Shown here piece by piece: positions 1 through 5,233 of a stretch of 5,233 nt of DNA. Where the stretch lies: assembly GCA_001872995.1 (NCBI GenBank), contig MNXO01000159.1, forward strand, positions 1-5,233, in the 5' to 3' direction. Within the stretch, counting starts at the first letter, position 1; each line of letters begins with the position of its first letter. The notes under the pieces were generated by a model. It did not search any database and was not told the origin of the DNA. It saw nothing but the letters and a program-made list of their open reading frames with translations. The stretch comes from Bacteroidetes bacterium CG2_30_32_10. Lineage in GTDB: Bacteria; Bacteroidota; Bacteroidia; Bacteroidales; CG2-30-32-10. Position numbers and translations under genes: made by a program.

Positions 1-39
1 AGAAATGAAGAATATTAAGTAGTGTTAATTTTTGTTAAA

Positions 40-1509
40 TTATCGACTGTAATTGGGTGATTCTCTTGTTATAGTAACATCATGTGGATGACTTTCTTTG
101 ATACTGGAGTTTGTAATACGTATAAACTTTGCTTCCTGAAGTTTTTTTATTGTTGCAGCTCCACAATATCCCATTCCTGCCTTTAATCCACCAGAGAGTT
201 GATGAATAACTTCAGATAAATTGCCTTTGTATGGAACTCTGCCAACAATACCTTCGGGAACTAATTTGCTATTATCATCTTCGTTTTCTTGAAAATATCT
301 ATCTTTTGAGCCCATTTGCATTGCTTCAACAGAGCCCATACCTCTGTATAATTTGTATTTTCTGCCCTCATAGATAATGGTTTCACCAGGTGCCTCATCA
401 ACTCCGGCAAATAAAGAACCAGCCATAATTGTATCTGCTCCAGCAGCAATAGCTTTCGCAATATCGCCAGAAAACCTAATACCACCATCAGCAATTATCG
501 GTAAGTCAGTTCCTTTTAAACCTTGAGCAACATTATAAATTGCTTGTAATTGTGGAACGCCAACACCAGCTATAATTCTAGTAGTACATATTGAACCTGG
601 TCCAATTCCAACTTTCACTGCATCTGCTCCAGCCTTTGCCAAGTCTTTTGCTGCCTCTGCTGTAGCTATATTTCCGATAACTAATTCAATTTCTGGATAA
701 ATTTTTTTAATTGTTTTTGTAGCTTCAATAACATTTTTAGTGTGTCCATGTGCCGTATCAATAACAATAGCATCTACTCCCGATTTAACAAGAGACGAAA
801 CTCTATCTAACCAATCGTTAGATATGCCAACAGCTGCTGCTACCATTAACCTTCCACGTTTATCTTTGCAAGCATTTGGTCTATCTTTAATTTTAATGAT
901 ATCTCTATAAGTAATAAGTCCAATAAGCTTATTTTGATTATCTATTACTGGAAGTTTCTCAATTTTATGTTCCTGTAGTATATCTGCAGCTTTTTCAAAG
1001 TCTGTTATTTCATTGGTAGTAATTAAATTATCTTTAGTCATAACCTCTCTAACAGGTCTATAAAGATTTCTTTCAAAACGTAAATCTCGATTAGTAACAA
1101 TTCCAACAAGTTGACTGTGGTCATTGATAACAGGAATACCACCAATTTTATACTCTTTCATAATATTGAGGGCATCTATAACCAAAGCTGATTCATTTAA
1201 AGTAATTGGCTCAATAATCATTCCGTTTTCTGAGCGTTTAACTTTTCTTGCTTCATTGGTTTGGCTGTCAATAGTCATATTTTTGTGTAAAACGCCTATT
1301 CCACCTTCTTGTGCTATTGCAATTGCCATTGCCGATTCAGTAACAGTATCCATTGCTGCTGAAACAATAGGAATATTTAATTGAATATTTCTAGTGAATC
1401 TGGTTTTTAAATCCACATTTCTTGGCAAAATCTCAGAATATGCTGGTATTAATAGCACATCATCAAAGGTTAAGCCTTCTGCTAAAAATTTTTCAGGATA
1501 TTGCATCAT
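40..1509 (-). CDS. guaB: Inosine-5'-monophosphate dehydrogenase (IMPDH)
   Basis: Cytoplasmic enzyme that oxidises IMP to XMP with NAD+, the committed step of GMP synthesis. From the ATG at 1509 the protein is 489 residues, close to the usual bacterial length of about 490, and it ends in a family-typical tail (SHPHDVTIT...PNYSR). Visible in order: N-terminal EGLTFDDVLLIPAYSE; SAAMDTVTES; two tandem CBS domains (a Bateman module, about residues 98-210) that in this family bind adenine and guanine nucleotides and tune activity; the catalytic loop GPGSICTTR with the nucleophile Cys308 (codon 586-588); the phosphate-binding DGGIRFSGD; the KDRYFQ segment with the Arg404-Tyr405 pair that activates water; and the flap sequence EGIVGRVPYKG. 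The frame extends upstream to a TTG at 1527. I prefer ATG 1509 because it gives the usual N-terminus and because that TTG lies inside a promoter-like motif. An adjacent ATG at 1506 is also possible. The gene follows ispF after 63 bp. Function is near certain; the exact start is less so. Confidence 0.97.
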   Translation of the reverse strand: MMQYPEKFLAEGLTFDDVLLIPAYSEILPRNVDLKTRFTRNIQLNIPIVSAAMDTVTESAMAIAIAQEGGIGVLHKNMTIDSQTNEARKVKRSENGMIIEPITLNESALVIDALNIMKEYKIGGIPVINDHSQLVGIVTNRDLRFERNLYRPVREVMTKDNLITTNEITDFEKAADILQEHKIEKLPVIDNQNKLIGLITYRDIIKIKDRPNACKDKRGRLMVAAAVGISNDWLDRVSSLVKSGVDAIVIDTAHGHTKNVIEATKTIKKIYPEIELVIGNIATAEAAKDLAKAGADAVKVGIGPGSICTTRIIAGVGVPQLQAIYNVAQGLKGTDLPIIADGGIRFSGDIAKAIAAGADTIMAGSLFAGVDEAPGETIIYEGRKYKLYRGMGSVEAMQMGSKDRYFQENEDDNSKLVPEGIVGRVPYKGNLSEVIHQLSGGLKAGMGYCGAATIKKLQEAKFIRITNSSIKESHPHDVTITRESPNYSR

Positions 1510-1524
1510 ATTTTTATATTTTGA

Positions 1525-1532
1525 CAAAAATA
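1525..1532 (-). promoter_or_regulatory. Candidate Bacteroidota -7 promoter element upstream of guaB
   Basis: The minus strand reads TATTTTTG, an exact match to the Bacteroidota -7 consensus TAnnTTTG, in the ispF-guaB gap. Its G lies 15 bases before the preferred guaB ATG at 1509, so the leader would be only about 8-10 nt. I do not see a clear -33 TTG element at the expected spacing, and the surroundings are A/T-rich, so a chance match is possible. If real, guaB can be transcribed independently of porV-ispF. Confidence 0.4.
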
Positions 1533-1572
1533 AGAAATTTTAATAAAAAACATGCTTAGTTTTTTTATTTTA

Positions 1573-2061
1573 CTAATTATTAGATGGTTTGCTGATTAAA
1601 ACACAAGCATATACGGCAATTCCCTCTTCTCTTCCAACAAAACCGAGTTTTTCGGTTGTAGTGGCTTTAATTGAAATGTCTTCTTCCTCAATGCCCATTG
1701 TTTGTGAAAGAATGTTTTTCATTTCAGCAATATACGGGCTTATTTTAGGGCTTTGCAAGCATATTGTGGTGTCAATATTTTGGATAGAGTAACCTTTTTC
1801 GGTAATTAATTGGATTACTTTTCTTAAAAGTATTTTGCTATCAATATTTTTATATTCTTCAGATGTATCGGGGAAATGAAAACCTATATCTCTTAAATTG
1901 GCTGCTCCTAAAAGGGCATCACAAATTGCATGAATTAAAACATCAGCATCCGAATGACCATAAGCACCTTTGTGGTGTGGAATTCGGATGCCACCTAACC
2001 AAAAATAACAGTTGTCTCTAAGTTGATGAACATCAAAACCAAATCCAACCCTTATTTTCAT
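1573..2061 (-). CDS. ispF: 2-C-methyl-D-erythritol 2,4-cyclodiphosphate synthase
   Basis: Cytoplasmic enzyme of the MEP (non-mevalonate) isoprenoid pathway. It cyclises CDP-methylerythritol 2-phosphate to methylerythritol 2,4-cyclodiphosphate with release of CMP, normally as a homotrimer. The 162-residue protein is full family length (about 155-160). Metal ligands are present as Asp10 and His12 in GFDVH and His44 in DADVLIHAICDALLGA. The conserved GHSDAD (residues 35-40), DIGFHFPDT (58-66), and the C-terminal ATTTEKLGFVGREEGIA (133-149), which holds the threonine and glutamate used for nucleotide and metal binding, are all intact. It starts with ATG only 3 bp after the porV stop codon and has no Shine-Dalgarno sequence, so it is probably co-transcribed and perhaps translationally coupled with porV. 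It ends with TAG. No sign of damage or transfer. Confidence 0.98.
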   Translation of the reverse strand: MKIRVGFGFDVHQLRDNCYFWLGGIRIPHHKGAYGHSDADVLIHAICDALLGAANLRDIGFHFPDTSEEYKNIDSKILLRKVIQLITEKGYSIQNIDTTICLQSPKISPYIAEMKNILSQTMGIEEEDISIKATTTEKLGFVGREEGIAVYACVLISKPSNN

Positions 2062-2064
2062 TTA

Positions 2065-3219
2065 TTATTTTTTAACTTGCTTATTAACGCCCTCAAAATC
2101 TATAAGTAACGAAAATCGTAAAGTGTTTTCAAGAGGGTTGTGTGTTTCTACAGGAATTAAATAGGCAAAGTCTAGACCGAAAATATTGTATTTTAAGCCA
2201 GCTCCTAGTGTAAAATATTTCCTATTTCCTTTATACTTGTTCTCGTATAAATAACCGCCACGTAATGCAAATTGTTTGTTATACCAATATTCTGCTCCAA
2301 AAGAATACATAATTTCGTGCAATTCTTCCTTAAATCCACCCGGGGCATCTCCAAACGATTGAAACATTCCACTAACAAGACCTACATCGGGAACTCCAGA
2401 ATCATTTGGAGTAGGAACTAACATTTTATTTAAATCAATCATAAATGACAAAGAGTTGTATTGGTCTATATCAAAAGCTATAGAAGGACCAAGTCTTAAG
2501 TTTGTAGGTATAAAGTCGCGAAATGTTTTTGATTCGGTATAAGACATCTTTGAACCAATGTTTGAAATATTTAAACCTGCAGCAATAGTAGCATCTTTTT
2601 GCTTGCTAATTTTAATCTTTTTATGGTAATAAACAGATACATCCGCAGCAACTGATTGACCTGGTTTAGTAGCTTGCTTATTTACGTCTTGACCTTGTGT
2701 TAAGTTAGAGTTAATGAAGCGTCCTGCAATACCAGCTGATAAATCATCTGATAATAATCTAGAATAAGCAAGGTCTATAGAAAATTCATTAGGTTTAAAA
2801 TCACCAATTGGAGTTCCTTGGTCGGTTGTAAATGTTATATTTCCTAATGTAAAATACAATATAGATGCAGATACTACTTGATTTTCATTAAATTTTTTAT
2901 ATCCAGTAAGATAAGTTAAGCTGATATCATTTACAAGTTTTCGTAACCAAGGATTGTAAGAAATAGAAAACCCCATATCTTTATCTGTAAAAGGATATTT
3001 TGCAGGATTCCAATGCTGTGAATATACATCTGGAGAAGACGAAACACCTGCATCTCCCATTGCTCCAGATCTTGCATCGGGTGCAATTAATAAAAATGGA
3101 ACTGTAGCAGATATTGGACGTTCAGTAGTTTGAGAATTTAAAATATTAGGGTTAATAATTGCTAATAAAAACAGCACACTTAGCAATAATATCTTTCTTA
3201 TTTTTGTTGTTTCTTTCAT
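2065..3219 (-). CDS. porV: Type IX secretion system outer-membrane protein PorV (LptO)
   Basis: Outer-membrane beta-barrel protein of 384 residues, related in fold to FadL. In characterised systems PorV binds the C-terminal sorting domain of T9SS cargo as it leaves the SprA translocon and hands it to the PorU sortase in the attachment complex. The N-terminus has a lysine-rich start (MKETTKIRK), a hydrophobic core (about residues 10-22) and a plausible signal peptidase site near Ser29-Gln30. The mature N-terminus carries the family signature FLLIAPDARSGAMGDAG (42-58), followed by QHWNPAK (68-74) and SISYNPWL. The rest is alternating aromatic/polar beta-strand sequence with no other recognisable domain. 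It lies immediately downstream of porU, its functional partner, after a 61-bp gap containing a good -7 promoter motif, and abuts ispF. The ATG start is fixed by the signal peptide. An unrelated PorQ/UPF0164-type barrel is the main alternative, but the signature and the porU neighbour favour PorV. Confidence 0.95.
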   Translation of the reverse strand: MKETTKIRKILLLSVLFLLAIINPNILNSQTTERPISATVPFLLIAPDARSGAMGDAGVSSSPDVYSQHWNPAKYPFTDKDMGFSISYNPWLRKLVNDISLTYLTGYKKFNENQVVSASILYFTLGNITFTTDQGTPIGDFKPNEFSIDLAYSRLLSDDLSAGIAGRFINSNLTQGQDVNKQATKPGQSVAADVSVYYHKKIKISKQKDATIAAGLNISNIGSKMSYTESKTFRDFIPTNLRLGPSIAFDIDQYNSLSFMIDLNKMLVPTPNDSGVPDVGLVSGMFQSFGDAPGGFKEELHEIMYSFGAEYWYNKQFALRGGYLYENKYKGNRKYFTLGAGLKYNIFGLDFAYLIPVETHNPLENTLRFSLLIDFEGVNKQVKK

Positions 3220-3239
3220 ATTTATTTAAAATTTAGTTG

Positions 3240-3247
3240 CAAATATA
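3240..3247 (-). promoter_or_regulatory. Candidate Bacteroidota -7 promoter element upstream of porV
   Basis: The minus strand reads TATATTTG, an exact match to TAnnTTTG, 20 bases before the porV ATG, which would give a leader of about 12-15 nt. It sits in the 61-bp porU-porV gap. No clear -33 TTG element is visible at the usual distance. Two near-identical 8-base units (TAAATCAA, TAAATCAT on the minus strand, 3248-3263) lie directly upstream. The placement suggests that porV, ispF and possibly guaB can be expressed apart from porU. Confidence 0.5.
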
Positions 3248-3280
3248 ATGATTTATTGATTTAAAATTCGATTTTTGGTA

Positions 3281-5233
3281 TTATTTGATTAAAACTAATT
3301 TCTGAGATTCTTCAATATAACCGTGTTGTTCATTTCCTATTTTAATTTTATAAATATAAATGCCAGCACCTATTTTTTTCCCATATTCGTCTGTACCATT
3401 CCAATCAATTTGGTCTGCAATGTATCCATCGGTTTTTACCTTTTGCTTTATTGTTTTAACAATACTGCCAGTAATAGAAAAAATCTGAATAAGCACATCA
3501 AACTCAGTATCTGATTGATTGTGTTCAAAATAAAAAGTTGTTTTATCACTAAATGGGTTTGGATAATTGAGTAAATTTTTTAAAGCCATTTTTATTGATT
3601 TAGACACAAAAAATTCGGTATATGCTTCGGTAGAGTTATCATTGATATCCCAAGCTTTCAATTTTAAATTGTGAATTCCTTCATTTAGATTAACAAAAGG
3701 ATAAGTTATGCTGCCACTCGTATAACTATCAAGGTCTGATTGATAATAATCGTTTAGAATAAAAGTATTTTGATTGTCATTATCTAAAACAGCAACAATA
3801 TCGTGTCCTATACCATTTCCTATTGCATTTACACCATTATCATCTTTAAGAAAAGAGAGCAATAAAGGATTTTCGTTAGTTATATCGCCACTTTTAAAAT
3901 TGGTATCATTCATATACAATTTAATATCAGGACCTTGGTTGTCAATAACAGCAGTAGTGTCAGACCCTCCAATTATTATGTTTTCAAAGTAGCCCGCAGC
4001 ATCTGAGGTTCCATTTTCGGCATAATAGCTAATTTTACCATAACCATAGTTGTAATTGATAACTTTAGGAACCATAAATGTAAAAGAAAATTCACCATTT
4101 TTAACACTCACTTTACCTTTGTATAGTATTTTATTACGAATATTGAAATAAAAAGGGGGAAAAGAGGGATGATCATTTTGGAGAGTACTCACTAATGAAT
4201 ATTTATCGTAAACAGTAGGGTAAAGTTTGCCATTAAAACCGCTTATTTTATTTCCTGTTGCATCTGCAATAAAACCATTAATAGTAATTTTGCTTAATGC
4301 TTTTATTGTATCTAAAGCCATACTTATTGTATCGTTGTTTAAATGTGTTGTAATAACATTGTATTGCGGATATGCTAATTTTAATGCAGGGTCTCCTAAC
4401 AAGGTGATATTTTTAATGTTATTGTTTGATAAACTTTGTACCTTGGCTATTTTTATCAGTTCCCCCATTGTATAGTATAGATTATTAACCTTAGTAAAAG
4501 CAGTATCGTAAAAGTTTTTTGCAAAAGTAAAGTTTGGACCAGAATATGCAAGTCGAGTAGTTGAATATAAAGCAATACCTGCACCATTTGGACTCAAAAA
4601 TATCGATTCTCCTGCAGAAGTAATAGCTGGGTCATCAAAACGACTAAAAGAACAAGATTCGGATAAAAATACTGGCATATTATATTTGTTGTTCCAACTA
4701 TTTACATCTGTCATTGTTAGAATTCTTTCAAGAGACCAGCCTGTTTCGCCACTATGTCCCACATAATTAATAATTAAAGCACCTTTTCTGACTTTTTTAG
4801 TTATAGCTTGATTGACATCAGGATATCGCGGTCCTCCAGGTGTTATTGTTTGCGGATAAGCATCTAAGTATATTTTATCAACAGTAAAACTCTTATAATT
4901 ATTATCCAAAATTGCCGTTAGCTGCTGGGAATCTTGCATAAATTGATTGCCGTAATTTCCTTCACAATCGTCAGCAACAAAGCACAGCGTGTTTCTCCAA
5001 TCTGCAAAGTTTGAAATGGTATTGCCAGTAGTAACTAAGTTTGTTTTGCTGGCATAACGCTTTATTTTATCAACGCAATTTTGAGCTTCAATATTAGTTT
5101 TTACTGGTAATCGACCAATGCCAATATCTATATCTCCATTTGCATTATATCCTTCTAAATTGTCCAATAAACCAAAAAAATCATCAGTAACCCAACTTGA
5201 TGAAGAGTTTAATGAGGACTCAGCTTCATAGGT
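3281..5233 (-). CDS. porU: Type IX secretion system sortase PorU, C25-family cysteine protease (5'-partial)
   Basis: Surface protease/transpeptidase of the T9SS. PorU removes the C-terminal sorting domain of cargo and joins the new end to A-type LPS, working with PorV, PorQ and PorZ. The frame is open to the window edge, giving 650 residues and lacking the start and the N-terminal prodomain (family members are usually over 1000 residues). The fragment opens with the C25 hallmark WVTDDFFGLLDN, then DIGIGRLPV. The catalytic His is in NYVGHSGETGW (codon 4754-4756) and the nucleophilic Cys in FLSESCSFSRFDDP (codon 4652-4654). The protease domain closes with LLGDPALKLAYP near 4370. A long beta-rich linker of Ig-like character follows (about 3585-4370), then a C-terminal sorting domain (3284-3583) with NYPNPFSDKTTF and a FlgD-like ending (IDWNGTDEYGKKIGAGIYIYK). 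A TTG at 5167 is not the start because signature residues lie upstream of it. The neighbouring porV supports the assignment over a secreted gingipain-like protease. Confidence 0.94.
   Translation of the reverse strand, partial: TYEAESSLNSSSSWVTDDFFGLLDNLEGYNANGDIDIGIGRLPVKTNIEAQNCVDKIKRYASKTNLVTTGNTISNFADWRNTLCFVADDCEGNYGNQFMQDSQQLTAILDNNYKSFTVDKIYLDAYPQTITPGGPRYPDVNQAITKKVRKGALIINYVGHSGETGWSLERILTMTDVNSWNNKYNMPVFLSESCSFSRFDDPAITSAGESIFLSPNGAGIALYSTTRLAYSGPNFTFAKNFYDTAFTKVNNLYYTMGELIKIAKVQSLSNNNIKNITLLGDPALKLAYPQYNVITTHLNNDTISMALDTIKALSKITINGFIADATGNKISGFNGKLYPTVYDKYSLVSTLQNDHPSFPPFYFNIRNKILYKGKVSVKNGEFSFTFMVPKVINYNYGYGKISYYAENGTSDAAGYFENIIIGGSDTTAVIDNQGPDIKLYMNDTNFKSGDITNENPLLLSFLKDDNGVNAIGNGIGHDIVAVLDNDNQNTFILNDYYQSDLDSYTSGSITYPFVNLNEGIHNLKLKAWDINDNSTEAYTEFFVSKSIKMALKNLLNYPNPFSDKTTFYFEHNQSDTEFDVLIQIFSITGSIVKTIKQKVKTDGYIADQIDWNGTDEYGKKIGAGIYIYKIKIGNEQHGYIEESQKLVLIK
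3284..3583 (-). other. T9SS C-terminal sorting domain of PorU
   Basis: The last 100 residues of PorU form a T9SS sorting domain of the common type A. It starts at NLLNYPNPFSDKTTFYFEHN and includes the strand segment VLIQIFSITGSIVKTI, the turn WNGTDEYGKKIGAGIYIYKIKI and a short basic end (KLVLIK). In cargo this segment directs passage through the outer membrane and is then cut off. In studied PorU proteins it is kept and is thought to hold the sortase on PorV. Nothing here shows which applies, but the whole domain is intact. Confidence 0.85.

Noticed and set aside
26..42. Inverted repeat TAATTT/AAATTA with a 5-base loop at the guaB stop, as a possible terminator.
   Set aside because: A six-pair A/T-only stem overlapping the stop codon is unstable, and the window ends too soon to see a real terminator.
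261..494. Second minus-strand open frame inside guaB.
   Set aside because: It is out of frame with the conserved IMPDH sequence over its whole length and resembles no protein I recognise.
1124..1384. Plus-strand open frame inside guaB, with similar ones inside ispF and porU.
   Set aside because: They lie antisense within clearly conserved genes, have no recognisable domains, and their hydrophobic translations are what antisense reading of such genes produces.
1545..1565. Inverted repeat CAAAAAA/GTTTTTT-type stem (7 bp) with a 7-base loop between ispF and guaB, as a possible terminator.
   Set aside because: The stem has one G-C pair and otherwise only A-T pairs, with no separate U-run after a stable hairpin. 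It is too weak to call a terminator in sequence this A/T-rich.
1573..1583. Perfect small palindrome CTAAT-T-ATTAG over the ispF stop codon.
   Set aside because: Five-base all but A/T arms with a single central base arise easily by chance here, and it includes coding sequence.
5165..5167. TTG as the start codon of porU.
   Set aside because: The frame stays open to the window edge, and the upstream residues WVTDDFFGLL belong to the C25 protease domain, so the gene starts outside the window.

Overview
The window is AT-rich (roughly one third G+C by eye) and comes from a member of the Bacteroidota. Three things point there: PorU and PorV, two outer-membrane components of the type IX secretion system (T9SS) found only in that phylum; two intergenic TAnnTTTG motifs, the -7 element of Bacteroidota promoters; and start codons preceded by A/T-rich leaders with no Shine-Dalgarno sequence. 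Genus and family cannot be named from this sequence.

All four genes lie on the minus strand, so transcription runs from high to low coordinates: porU (5'-truncated at the window edge, 5233 to 3281), porV (3219 to 2065), ispF (2061 to 1573) and guaB (1509 to 40). The gaps are short: 61 bp porU-porV, 3 bp porV-ispF and 63 bp ispF-guaB. Bases 1-39 lie beyond the guaB stop codon and show no gene or convincing terminator. No gene-free stretch reaches 300 bp. I found no tRNA, rRNA, CRISPR array, insertion sequence or phage remnant.

PorU and PorV act together at the cell surface. PorV is the outer-membrane barrel that receives secreted proteins carrying a C-terminal sorting domain. PorU is the C25-family (gingipain-like) cysteine protease that removes that domain and attaches the cargo to surface lipopolysaccharide. 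The two following genes are cytoplasmic housekeeping enzymes: IspF (MEP isoprenoid pathway) and GuaB (IMP dehydrogenase, the committed step of GMP synthesis). Near-abutment of porV and ispF implies co-transcription. Motifs ahead of porV and guaB suggest each can also be transcribed from its own promoter.

I see no previously undescribed system here. The region reads as a conserved T9SS locus joined to housekeeping genes. The points worth a second look are the porV-ispF junction, the guaB start codon and its overlapping promoter motif, and sequence details of PorU.
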